This document shows positions 19,336 to 29,577 of a DNA stretch of 64,000 nt, piece by piece. The translations under genes were made by a program, and so were the position numbers. The DNA lies in NCBI RefSeq assembly GCF_035975855.1, contig NZ_CP109055.1, positions 3,658,001-3,722,000 on the forward strand, read 5' to 3'. The DNA comes from Streptomyces sp. NBC_01304. GTDB taxonomy: Bacteria > Actinomycetota > Actinomycetes > Streptomycetales > Streptomycetaceae. Position 1 is the first letter of the stretch; each line of letters starts with the position of its first letter. The notes below the pieces were generated by a model that did no database searches, was not told where the DNA came from, and saw nothing but the letters and a program-made list of their open reading frames with translations.

Positions 19336-21789
19336 TCACCCCCTCAACGCATCCTCCACAGCGCGGGCCACCGACACCGCCTCCGCAGCAGGCAACAACG
19401 CCCCGTCGCGCCCGGTGACGTAAAAGGCATCCACCGCATTGGCCCCGAGCGTCGACACATGCGCGGAACGCACCAGGACACCCGCCCCCTCCAGCGCCCG
19501 CCCGATCCGGTGCAGCAGCCCCGGCGCATCGTGCGCCCGCACCTCGATCACCGTCGCGAGCTGCGACCCGGCCGGCGCCACCGTCACCCGCGCCGGCGGA
19601 GCCGGAGCGCCGCGCCGCCGCGGATAGGCGGCCTCGCGCTCGGCGAGACGGGCCGGGATGTCGAGCGACCCGTCGAGCGCCCGCACCAGATCGGCCCGCA
19701 GCCGCGCGGCCTGCGGCAGTGAGCCGTACTCGGCGGCCACCCGCCAGTCGAGGAGCAGCACGGGCCCGCCCCCCTCGTCGGGCGACCCCACCTCGTCCGG
19801 CAGGCCGAGCACCCCGAGCTCGGCCGCCCGCACGGTGAGCCGGTGCATGGCGAGAACGCCGGCCACCGCGGGCAGCACCCCCGGCTGGTCCGGCACCGCG
19901 ATGAGCAGCTCGACCCCGACGGGCTCCTCCTCCCCCGCCTCCGCCTGGGCCCGCAGCGCGAGCACGGGCCCGCCCGTACGGAAGGCCTCAAGGGCGAGCC
20001 GCTCCTGCTCCGCGGTCGGCGCCGCCGTCGCGGCCGGCTCCGGCGGGGCGTCCCCCGCGAGGAGCGCGCCGACCCGCTTGGCCAGGTCGGCCACGAGCGA
20101 ACCCCGCCAGGTCGACCAGGCGGCCGGCCCGGTGGCCAGCGCGTCCGCCTCCGTCAGGGCGTGCAGCAGCTCCAGCGTGGAGGCGGAGCCCACGGCCTCG
20201 GCGACCGAGCGGATGGTCGCCGGGTCGTCCAGGTCGCGCCGGGTCGCCGTCTCGACGAGCAGCAGGTGATGCCGTACGAGAGTGGCGACGACCTCGACGT
20301 CCGTACGGTCGAACCCGATCCGGGACGCCACGTCGCGCGCGATCGTCTCACCCGCCACCGAGTGGTCGCCGGGCCAGCCCTTGCCGATGTCGTGCAGCAG
20401 CGCCGCGACGAGGAGCAGGTCGGGACGGCCGACGCGGCGGGTGAGTTCGGCGGCCTGGACGGCGGCCTCGACGAGGTGGCGGTCGACGGTCCAGGTGTGC
20501 ACGGGGTTGCGCTGGGGGCGGCAGCGGACCCGCTCCCAGTCCGGCAGTACGCGGCTGATCAGGCCTTCCGCCTCCAGGGCGGCCCAGACGTCCACGGTCG
20601 AGCGGCCCGCGCCGAGCAGCGTCACCAGCTGCTCGCGGGCCTCGGCCGGCCAGGGCGTGGGCAGCGGCCGGGCGGTGGCCGCGAGGTGGCGTACGGCGTG
20701 CAGGGACAGCGGCAGTCCGGCCTGGGCGGCGGCCGCGGCGGCGCGCAGCGGCAGCACGGGATCCCGCTCCGGCTTCGCGGCCTTCGCAAGGACCACCTCG
20801 CCGTCCTGCTCAACCACCCCTTCGGCAAGGGGAGTTCGCTCGGGAACGGGCTTGTTGCCGCCGAGCATGGCCCGCAGCCGGGGACGTACCGAACGGGCCC
20901 GCAGGACCCGCGACACCTCGCGCCAGGTGACATCGCTCGCGTACGACACCGTGCGCGCGGCCTCGTACACCTGCCGAAGCAGCGTGTCGGAGTCCAACAG
21001 GCCGAGATCTGCCGCGACTTGGTCCTGCTCCTGCAGCGCCAGCCGGTCGGTGGCGCGTCCGGTGGCCAGGTGCAGGGCGTCGCGTACGTCAAGGAGGTGG
21101 CGGCGCGCCTCGGCGAGCCCTTCGCGGGGCGCGTCGGCGAGCCAGGAGGCGGCGACGGCGCGCAGCACGGTGGCGTCGCGCAGACCGCCGCGGGCCTCCT
21201 TGAGGTCGGGTTCGAGGAGGTACTGCAACTCGCCCTGGCGCGCGGCGCGTTCCTCGCCGAGCTCGCGGAGCTCGGGCAGCCGCTTGGGCGCCTGGTTGCG
21301 CCAGTCGGCGAGGACCGCGCTGCGCAGACCCGTGGTGAGCCCGAGGTCGCCCGCGACATGCCGGGCATCGAGCAGTCCGAGCTGCACCTTGAGGTCGTCG
21401 CCGGCGGTCTTGCGGGCCTCGCCGGGGGTGCGTACGGAGTGGTCGAGGGCGAGCCCGAGGTCCCACACCGGGTACCAGATCCGGTCGGCGAGGGCGGCCA
21501 CCGTCTTGGCGTCCGCGCTGCCGTCGTGCAGGAGCAGCAGGTCGAGGTCGCTGCGCGGGGAGAGCTCGCCGCGCCCGTACCCGCCGACGGCTACGAGTGC
21601 CATGCCGCTCGTCGACGGACCCGCGCCGCCCGTGAAGAGCCCGGCCAGCCAGTCGTCGGTCAGCTCGGCGAGGGCCGAACGGCGCGGCGGCCCGGACCGC
21701 GTCTCCTCCTGGAGGAGACGCAGCCGGGCCGCCGCATAGCCGCTGGGGCGTGAGTCTTCGGTTTCCCTAGGCACATCCACACTGGTCAC
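19336..21789 (-). CDS. glnD: [Protein-PII] uridylyl/adenylyltransferase GlnD
   Basis: 817 residues from GTG 21789, with AAGGAG eight bases upstream. The N-terminal nucleotidyltransferase has 'VAVGGYGRGELSPRSDLDLL', the central HD domain has 'LLVAALLHDIGKGWPGDHS', and two ACT domains occupy the C-terminal ~180 residues (VIEVRAHDAPGLLHRIGRAL in the last). GlnD modifies and demodifies PII in response to glutamine; in streptomycetes the modification is adenylylation of Tyr51. Last gene of the amtB-glnK-glnD operon. Confidence 0.96.
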   Translation of the reverse strand: MTSVDVPRETEDSRPSGYAAARLRLLQEETRSGPPRRSALAELTDDWLAGLFTGGAGPSTSGMALVAVGGYGRGELSPRSDLDLLLLHDGSADAKTVAALADRIWYPVWDLGLALDHSVRTPGEARKTAGDDLKVQLGLLDARHVAGDLGLTTGLRSAVLADWRNQAPKRLPELRELGEERAARQGELQYLLEPDLKEARGGLRDATVLRAVAASWLADAPREGLAEARRHLLDVRDALHLATGRATDRLALQEQDQVAADLGLLDSDTLLRQVYEAARTVSYASDVTWREVSRVLRARSVRPRLRAMLGGNKPVPERTPLAEGVVEQDGEVVLAKAAKPERDPVLPLRAAAAAAQAGLPLSLHAVRHLAATARPLPTPWPAEAREQLVTLLGAGRSTVDVWAALEAEGLISRVLPDWERVRCRPQRNPVHTWTVDRHLVEAAVQAAELTRRVGRPDLLLVAALLHDIGKGWPGDHSVAGETIARDVASRIGFDRTDVEVVATLVRHHLLLVETATRRDLDDPATIRSVAEAVGSASTLELLHALTEADALATGPAAWSTWRGSLVADLAKRVGALLAGDAPPEPAATAAPTAEQERLALEAFRTGGPVLALRAQAEAGEEEPVGVELLIAVPDQPGVLPAVAGVLAMHRLTVRAAELGVLGLPDEVGSPDEGGGPVLLLDWRVAAEYGSLPQAARLRADLVRALDGSLDIPARLAEREAAYPRRRGAPAPPARVTVAPAGSQLATVIEVRAHDAPGLLHRIGRALEGAGVLVRSAHVSTLGANAVDAFYVTGRDGALLPAAEAVSVARAVEDALRG

Positions 21790-21845
21790 CCAGCAGCTCC
21801 TTGCGTGTTCGTCACTGTTCAGAGCGCGCGGTCAGGGCGCACTGT

Positions 21846-23539
<1,694 letters not shown>

Positions 23540-23867
23540 CGGCGTCTCCTCGTCGTATGCGGCCCGTGCGGGCGGAGCCTGAGCGGTTTATGAGGGGTGG
23601 GCCTTATGGACGCCGAGATTGGCGTAGCGCGGTTTCGGCGGACGCCCCTCGATGTTTCGCCGCAGTGACGAAGACGTCGTGCGTGTTACGCGTGAATGAA
23701 CTGCCGGATGGCGCGGGGTGCGGCTTTCTACCCTGTGCGCACAACGCAGCCGACCGCGGTCGGCCATCCGATTGACCTGGCGTGGGGGAGCCGAGTCGGG
23801 CTGTCGGGATGGGCCGGCCGCGGCCGGGGTTCTGGGGGATGCTCCGCGGCCCCGAAGGGCCCCGGTG
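23540..23867. other. Intergenic region amtB-nsdA
   Basis: The 328 bases contain the amtB leader and GlnR-like box (23654-23689). The remainder, towards the nsdA stop, is G/C-rich and shows no convincing gene or strong hairpin. Confidence 0.7.
23654..23689 (-). promoter_or_regulatory. GlnR-like operator upstream of amtB
   Basis: On the minus strand 23654-23669 reads GTCAC-TGCGGC-GAAAC, matching the streptomycete GlnR half-site pattern gTnAC-n6-GaAAC exactly. A second partial site (GTAAC, then ACGCAC and GACGT) lies just upstream (23674-23689). GlnR is known to activate amtB-glnK-glnD in S. coelicolor; assignment here is from motif match and position. Confidence 0.75.
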
Positions 23868-25337
23868 TCAGACCGCTTCTGCCGATTCGGGCAGCTGGGC
23901 GGCGAGCTCGTCGGTGAGGTGCACGACTTCGGCGACGTCCCCGAAGTCCCGCATCGCGGTGTCCACGGTCTTGCGCAGGCGGGTGTTGACCCGCTCGGAG
24001 CGGACCCGCTTGGCGACGGTCAGGGCCTGCTCGGTGTAGACCGCGCTCTGCTCGGGTTCGCGCTGCAGCAGGTGCACGGTGGCCATGCCGATGAGATTGA
24101 GTGCGTACGAACGCTGGTGCTCGCTGTCCTTGCTGAACAGCTCGACCGCGCGGGCCATCACGGGCTGGGCCAGTGAGGCGTAGGTGGGGCTGCGGCCCGC
24201 CACGTAGGCGAGGTCGCGGTAGGAGTGGGCGTTCTCGCCGTTCAGCTCGGCCTCGGAGAAGAAGCGGATCCAGTCCGGCTCCTGGTCACCGGCCTCGACG
24301 GCGTCCTCGAAGGTGTCCTCGGCCATCCGCACGGCCCGCTTGGTCTTGCTGGGCTGGCCCATGTTGGCGTACGCGCGGGCCTCCATCGCATACAGCATGG
24401 CCTGGGTGCGGCCGGTGGCGCAGTCACGGCTGCCGTACTGCGCGAGGTGGATGAGTTCCAGGGCGTCGTCCGGGCGGCCGAGGTGGATCATCTGGCGGCT
24501 CATGCCGGAGAGGATGTACGAGCCCAGCGGCTTGTCGCCGGCCTCCTTGGCGGCGTGCAGGGCGAGCACGAAGTACTTCTGGGCGGTGGGCTGCAGACCC
24601 ACGTCGTAGCTCATCCACCCGGCCAGTTCCGCCAGTTCGGCCGCGATCTTGAACAATCGCTGGGCGGTGGCCTCGGGTTGGGGCTCCTGCAGCAGGTCGG
24701 TCACCTCGTGCAGCTGCCCGACCACCGCCTTGCGGCGCAGGCCGCCGCCGCACTGGGCGTCCCACTGCCGGAACATCATCGTGGTGGACTCGAGCAGGTC
24801 CAGCTCCGGCTTGGACAGGCGCGAGGCCCGCCTTATCGGAGTGGGCGCCTCGAGCGCGGGCGAGGCGGGGCTCGGGACCAGCCAGCGCTGCATGGGCTCG
24901 ATCAGGGAGGGGCCCGCGGAGAGCGCGAGCGAGGTGCCGAGGAAGCCGCGGCGGGCGAGCATCAGGTCGCTGCGCGAGAACTCGCTGATCAGCTCGACGG
25001 TGCCGGTACCGGTCCAGGGCAGGTCGACGCCGGAGAGCGACGGCGACTGGTGGGCCGTGCGCAGGCCGAGGTCCTCGATGGCGACGACGGAGCCGAAGCG
25101 CTCGGAGAACAGCTCGGACAGGATCCGCGGGATCGGCTCCCGCGGCTGCTCGCCGTCCAGCCAGCGGCGCACGCGCGAGGTGTCGGTGGAGATGTGATTG
25201 GCACCCAGCTGGCGCGCCCTGCGGTTCACCTGGCGGGCGAGTTCGCCCTTCGACCAGCCGCTGCGGACGAACCACGAAGTCAGCTGCTCGTTGGGGCGCT
25301 TGTCGGCGTTCGCGCCGCTGCCGCTGCTGCCGCCCAC
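23868..25337 (-). CDS. nsdA: NsdA-like negative regulator of differentiation (TPR protein)
   Basis: 489 residues from GTG 25337. The first ~80 residues resemble a helix-turn-helix (WSKGELARQVNRRARQLGAN ... SRVRRWLDGEQPREPIPRIL). From ~residue 180 on, alpha-helical TPR-type repeats dominate (e.g. AQKYFVLALHAAKEAGDKPLG, QSAVYTEQALTVAKRVRSER). NsdA was described in S. coelicolor as a repressor of sporulation and antibiotic production, encoded next to the amtB operon as here. The identity rests on sequence recall plus synteny. Confidence 0.85.
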   Translation of the reverse strand: MGGSSGSGANADKRPNEQLTSWFVRSGWSKGELARQVNRRARQLGANHISTDTSRVRRWLDGEQPREPIPRILSELFSERFGSVVAIEDLGLRTAHQSPSLSGVDLPWTGTGTVELISEFSRSDLMLARRGFLGTSLALSAGPSLIEPMQRWLVPSPASPALEAPTPIRRASRLSKPELDLLESTTMMFRQWDAQCGGGLRRKAVVGQLHEVTDLLQEPQPEATAQRLFKIAAELAELAGWMSYDVGLQPTAQKYFVLALHAAKEAGDKPLGSYILSGMSRQMIHLGRPDDALELIHLAQYGSRDCATGRTQAMLYAMEARAYANMGQPSKTKRAVRMAEDTFEDAVEAGDQEPDWIRFFSEAELNGENAHSYRDLAYVAGRSPTYASLAQPVMARAVELFSKDSEHQRSYALNLIGMATVHLLQREPEQSAVYTEQALTVAKRVRSERVNTRLRKTVDTAMRDFGDVAEVVHLTDELAAQLPESAEAV

Positions 25338-25782
25338 TGGAACGCCCCCATCCCTAGGTGTCGCTTGTGCGCTGGATACGCCAAGCCCCTACAGAATGCC
25401 GCGAGTTACTGCCTTGCGTCCGGCGAATCTCACCCGTCGAACAGGAAAGCGACTTGCCTCCGGCATACCCACGAGCGCACACATCCCTGCGTTCGTGCAC
25501 TGAAAGTAATCCTACGATCACCCTTCCGGCGAGGGCGATCCGTGAAACGCCACCATTCGCCACCCCTTCGAATGAACTCATGGACGGCTACACGCGATTC
25601 ACTTGACACAGGCCAGCCGCGAGTGGGCGGAGCGGTGCACACCGGGGCGCACGCATCCGCTCGCACCACCCGAACCACCCCTGGGCGCCGCCGAGTTGAG
25701 GCATCGACGACCTCCGGCGACGCAGGGTCACGGTTTCACTCCGGCACGTAACCAGCGATCCGCTCGACCCGTTGGAGGGGGC
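25338..25782. other. Divergent intergenic region nsdA / prim-pol gene
   Basis: 445 bases between divergent genes, noticeably less G/C-rich in 25400-25620 than the flanks, as expected for promoters. No conserved protein, tRNA or strong hairpin was seen; short frames here have no recognisable product. The prim-pol binding site (GGAGGGGG) ends it. Confidence 0.6.
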
Positions 25783-26460
25783 ATGGGCTTCACGATCGGC
25801 GGCAGCCGTGGGATCCGCACCGCAACACCGTCCGGCCGGCCCGGCTCACGACGCCGCGGCCGCAGCTCGGACTGCACCGCGGTGGCCGAGTTCACCGGAC
25901 TGTGGGGCTGGGTCGTGCGCCCCGGCGCACGCGCCGCCGACGGACACTGCTCCTGCGGCAAGGCCGACTGCCGGGCACCCGGCGCCCACCCGCTGGACTT
26001 CGCCGCCGAGATCCCGGCCGGCGCCACCCTCGACGAAGTGACCACCGCGTGGGGCGAGTTCCCCGGCGCCGCGGTCATGCTCCCGGTGGGCCGCACCTTC
26101 GACATCCTGGACGTGGCCGAGCCCGCCGGGCGGCGCGCCCTGGTCCGCATGGAGCGCATGGGCATCCCGCTCGGCCCGGTCGCGGCCACCCCCGAGGGCC
26201 GCGCCCAGTTCTTCGTCGCCCCCGGCGCCGTCGCCGAGCTGCCCGAGCTGCTCTACCGGATGGGCTGGGACGACGCCGATCTGGACCTGCGCGGACTCGG
26301 GCGCGGGGACCACATCACGGCCCCGCCGTCCGACCGCGGGGGCCGGGGCCCGGTGCGCTGGCTGCGCGCGCCGGAGCCGGACTCGGCGACGAACCCGCCG
26401 CAGGCACGGCTGCTGCTCGGGACACTGGCGTACGTGTGCCACCGGTCGGCGACGGCCTAG
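25783..26460 (+). CDS. Bifunctional DNA primase/polymerase (prim-pol) domain protein
   Basis: 225 residues from ATG 25783 behind GGAGGGGGC. 'GWVVRPGARAADGHCSCGKADCRAPGAHP' type sequence (Cys-rich CSCGKADC followed by HP) is the N-terminal signature of the prim-pol family in actinomycetes; 'FDILDVAEPAGRRALVRMER' occupies the place of the metal-binding block, but a clear DxD is not visible. Small stand-alone actinobacterial members are of unknown function and may be inactive as primases. It converges on ftsY across a strong terminator. Confidence 0.75.
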   Translation: MGFTIGGSRGIRTATPSGRPGSRRRGRSSDCTAVAEFTGLWGWVVRPGARAADGHCSCGKADCRAPGAHPLDFAAEIPAGATLDEVTTAWGEFPGAAVMLPVGRTFDILDVAEPAGRRALVRMERMGIPLGPVAATPEGRAQFFVAPGAVAELPELLYRMGWDDADLDLRGLGRGDHITAPPSDRGGRGPVRWLRAPEPDSATNPPQARLLLGTLAYVCHRSATA

Positions 26461-26477
26461 CCGGGGGCACGCATGCC

Positions 26478-26519
26478 GAAGGGCCCGCTTCCGGCTGCAC
26501 CCCGGGAAGCGGGCCCTTC
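26478..26519 (+). terminator. Terminator between prim-pol gene and ftsY
   Basis: Perfect 15-base arms (GAAGGGCCCGCTTCC / GGAAGCGGGCCCTTC) with a 12-base loop lie 18 bases after the prim-pol stop and are followed by TTGGTT. It may serve both convergent genes. Confidence 0.85.
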
Positions 26520-26583
26520 TTGGTTCGCATCTGGTGCGTACGACGCCGGGTTCAGCGGCGTACGAGAGAGAGCGGGGAGACAG

Positions 26584-27798
26584 CTAGTCCCCGATCAGCG
26601 CGTCCACGAACGCCTCGGGCTCGAACGGAGCCAGATCGTCCGGCCCCTCGCCCAGGCCCACCAGCTTGACCGGAACGCCCAGTTCGCGCTGGACCGCGAC
26701 GACGATGCCGCCCTTGGCGGTGCCGTCGAGCTTGGTGAGGACGATGCCGGTGATGTCGACGACCTCGGCGAAGACGCGGGCCTGGACCAGGCCGTTCTGG
26801 CCGGTGGTGGCGTCCAGGACGAGCAGGATCTCGTCCAGCGGGCCGTGCTTCTCGACGACGCGCTTGACCTTGCCGAGCTCGTCCATGAGGCCGGTCTTGG
26901 TGTGCAGTCGGCCCGCGGTGTCGATGAGCACCACGTCGACGCCCATCTCGCTGCCTTCCTTGACCGCGTCGAAGGCGACGGAGGCGGGGTCGCCGCCCTC
27001 GGGGCCGCGCACCGTGTAGGCGCCGACGCGCTCGCCCCAGGTGGTCAGCTGCTCGGCGGCGGCGGCACGGAAGGTGTCCGCGGCGCCGAGCACGACGGTC
27101 TTGCCGTCGGCCACGAGGACGCGGGCGAGCTTGCCGGTGGTGGTGGTCTTGCCGGTGCCGTTGACGCCGACGACCATGACGATGCCCGGGACCTTCGACG
27201 ACGGGTCGGACTCCGTCTTGACCTCACGGTCGAAGTCGGTGCCGACGAGCGTGAGCAGCTCCTCGCGGAGCAGGGCGCGCAGGTCCGCGGGGGTGCGGGT
27301 GCCGAGCACCTTCACGCGCTCGCGCAGGCGCTCCACCAGCTCCTGGGTGGGCGCGACGCCGACGTCGGCGGTGATGAGGGTGTCCTCGATCTCCTCCCAG
27401 GTGTCGTCGTCCAGGTGCTCGCGCGAGAGGAGCGTGAGCAACCCCTTGCCGAGCGTGTTCTGGGACCGGGCGAGACGGGCGCGCAGCCGGACGAGCCGGC
27501 CGGCGGCGGGCTCGGGGATCTCGATCTCGGGCGCCGCGGGCTCGATGACCTCGGGCTCCTCGACGACCGGGGCCTCGGCCTCGGGGAGCTCGACCTCCTC
27601 GATCGTGCGGCGCGGTTCTTCGCGCGGCTCCTCGGCCTCGTCGCCGACATGCGGCTCGGCCGGGGGCGCGGTGATGGTCGGCGTGGTCGAGGGCGCGGAG
27701 GGCGGCAGCTGCTTCTTCTTGCGGCTGCTGACCACGAGCCCGCTGATGGCGCCGACCGCGACCAGAGCGATGACTACAGCAAGGATGACGATTTCCAT
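26584..27798 (-). CDS. ftsY: SRP receptor FtsY
   Basis: 404 residues from ATG 27798. The N-terminus is a membrane segment (MEIVILAVVIALVAVGAISG), followed by an acidic Pro/Glu linker (~35-100), as in actinobacterial FtsY. The NG domain has P-loop 'GVNGTGKTTTTGKLARVL', 'DTFRAAAAEQL', 'DTAGRLHTK' and 'TKLDGTAKGG'. It docks ribosome-SRP complexes at the membrane together with Ffh. The start was chosen because it exposes the membrane segment; longer frames upstream have no such feature. Confidence 0.96.
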   Translation of the reverse strand: MEIVILAVVIALVAVGAISGLVVSSRKKKQLPPSAPSTTPTITAPPAEPHVGDEAEEPREEPRRTIEEVELPEAEAPVVEEPEVIEPAAPEIEIPEPAAGRLVRLRARLARSQNTLGKGLLTLLSREHLDDDTWEEIEDTLITADVGVAPTQELVERLRERVKVLGTRTPADLRALLREELLTLVGTDFDREVKTESDPSSKVPGIVMVVGVNGTGKTTTTGKLARVLVADGKTVVLGAADTFRAAAAEQLTTWGERVGAYTVRGPEGGDPASVAFDAVKEGSEMGVDVVLIDTAGRLHTKTGLMDELGKVKRVVEKHGPLDEILLVLDATTGQNGLVQARVFAEVVDITGIVLTKLDGTAKGGIVVAVQRELGVPVKLVGLGEGPDDLAPFEPEAFVDALIGD

Positions 27799-28045
27799 AA
27801 CGGGACCAGTATCGGCCACGCCTCCCGCTGCGGGCGCATCCCCGTGCGATCGCACGAGCCAGGCGCTCGGCGACCGGGACACCCTGTGTGGGATCACACA
27901 TACCTGGACATTTGATTTATTTAGGGCAAACGTACGACACTTGTCTGGCCCCACCTGTCCCCAGGGGCGCCCCTCCCTCCGGGGCTCCACCGCGCGAAGA
28001 GCGTCCCCCGCCGGAGCCCCCACTCCTCCCCCACGGAGTCACCGC

Positions 28046-29515
28046 ATGCCCACCGAGTCCCCCAGCGCTGCCCCGGCCGGCGAGAGCGCGATAGAGACCC
28101 GCGGCCTCGAGCCCGTCCCGGACAGCGAGCGCACCGGCAAGGTCCGCGAGCTGTTCCCCACCTGGGTCGCCGCCAACATCAGCGTGCTGCTGCTCACCAT
28201 GGGCGCCGGCCTGGTGGTCTTCAACGGCCTCAACATCTGGCAGGTGCTGATCGTCGCGGCCGTGGCGCCGATCGTCTCGTACGGGATCGTCGGTCTGATC
28301 TCGATCGCGGGCAAGCGGGGCGGCTCCCCGGGCATGGCGCTCTCCCGCGCGGTCTTCGGCCAGCGCGGCAACCTCTTCCCCGGCTCGCTGATCTGGGTGG
28401 CCCGCTGGGGCTGGGAGACGATCAACGCGGTCACGGGTGCGTACGCGATCCTGACCGTGCTCGACCTGCTCTTCGGCATCAAGTCGAACACCCCGCTGAT
28501 CGTGGTCACGCTGCTGCTCTTCGTCGCCGGTACGTTCGTGGTGTCGGGCCTCGGCATCAACGCGCTGCGGGTGTGCAGCAAGTGGTCGACGTACCTCTTC
28601 GGCGCCTTCAGCGTCCTCGTCCTCATCTACCTGGCCGCCAACACCGACTGGTCCGCCGTCTTCGACAAGCCGGCCGGCTCCGCCGCGATGGTCGTCGCGG
28701 GCGTCGGCATGATCGGCGCGGGCGGCATCAGCTGGGTGCCGACCGGACCGGACTTCACGCGCTACCTGCCTCGGGAGGCTTCCGCGAAGAAGTTGGTCGG
28801 CACGACGATCGGCGGCGCCGGCATCGTCGTCCTTCCGATGGTCCTGATGGGCGCCGTGATGGCGGTCGCCACCCCGGGCCTGGCCGAGGCGCAGGACCCG
28901 GTCTCCTTCATCGGCACGCTCCTTCCGAACTGGATCGCGGTGCCGTACCTGGTGATCGCCCTGGTCGGCATGGTGCTGATCAACTCGATGTCGATGTACT
29001 CGGCGGGCTTCACCGCGCAGACCCTCGGCATCCGTGTCCCGCGCCACTGGGCGGTCAGCGTGAACGCCGTGATCAGCCTGGCCTTCGGATGCCTGCTCAT
29101 GCTCGTGGCGACGAGCTTCATCGGCTCGTTCATCTCCTTCCTCACGTTGCTCGCGGTGGCGTTCTCCGCCTGGATCGGCGTCTTCGGCGTCGACATGCTG
29201 CGCCGCAAGTCGTACGACGCCGCGGCGCTCATGGACACCACCCGCACCAGCGCCTACTGGTACAAGGGCGGCTTCGCCTGGCAGGCCATGGTCGCCTGGG
29301 CGGTGGCGCTGGTGACCGGCCTGCTGTTCACCAAGGTCGACTGGTTCGCGGGCCCGCTCGCCACCTCCTGGATCGGCGAGAACGGTCTGGGCTGGGCAGC
29401 CACGATCGTCCTCTCCGGCGTGCTGTACGCGGTGCTGCCGCGGACGCCGGAGGTCGCGACTCCCGCCGCTGCCGAGGCGGATGAGGAAGAGAAGGTCGCG
29501 GCCCTTACTATCTGA
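28046..29515 (+). CDS. NCS1 family nucleobase/cofactor permease
   Basis: 489 residues from ATG 28046. After a polar ~35-residue head there are about twelve hydrophobic segments, and the family-type blocks 'GSPGMALSRAVFGQRGNLFP' and 'ISWVPTGPDFTRYLPREASA' identify the purine-cytosine permease-like branch of NCS1. Substrates of the family include cytosine, uracil, allantoin, hydantoins and thiamine; sequence alone does not choose. The next gene, an LLM flavin monooxygenase, starts 62 bases on, suggesting uptake and oxidation of one compound. Confidence 0.9.
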   Translation: MPTESPSAAPAGESAIETRGLEPVPDSERTGKVRELFPTWVAANISVLLLTMGAGLVVFNGLNIWQVLIVAAVAPIVSYGIVGLISIAGKRGGSPGMALSRAVFGQRGNLFPGSLIWVARWGWETINAVTGAYAILTVLDLLFGIKSNTPLIVVTLLLFVAGTFVVSGLGINALRVCSKWSTYLFGAFSVLVLIYLAANTDWSAVFDKPAGSAAMVVAGVGMIGAGGISWVPTGPDFTRYLPREASAKKLVGTTIGGAGIVVLPMVLMGAVMAVATPGLAEAQDPVSFIGTLLPNWIAVPYLVIALVGMVLINSMSMYSAGFTAQTLGIRVPRHWAVSVNAVISLAFGCLLMLVATSFIGSFISFLTLLAVAFSAWIGVFGVDMLRRKSYDAAALMDTTRTSAYWYKGGFAWQAMVAWAVALVTGLLFTKVDWFAGPLATSWIGENGLGWAATIVLSGVLYAVLPRTPEVATPAAAEADEEEKVAALTI

Positions 29516-29530
29516 CGCCGCGTCAACTAC

Positions 29531-29575
29531 CGTCCCCCTTCGCCAACCCACGGTCCGGTCGAAGGGGGACGTTTT
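29531..29575 (+). promoter_or_regulatory. Hairpin with T-run overlapping LLM ribosome binding site
   Basis: Twelve-base perfect arms (CGTCCCCCTTCG 29531-29542; CGAAGGGGGACG 29560-29571) are followed by TTTT. The downstream arm contains the AGGGGG that serves as ribosome binding site for ATG 29578. The structure could act as intrinsic terminator/attenuator and would hide the site when folded. Confidence 0.7.
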
Positions 29576-29577
29576 CC

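Noticed and set aside
25338..25600. Possible small gene in the A/T-richer nsdA/prim-pol interval
   Set aside because: Short frames there show no conserved look, no good binding site, and the region is better explained as divergent promoters.
29531..29571. Riboswitch aptamer between permease and LLM gene
   Set aside because: The 12-bp stem is simple, the whole gap is 62 bases, and no known aptamer core can be recognised; kept only as a terminator/binding-site hairpin.
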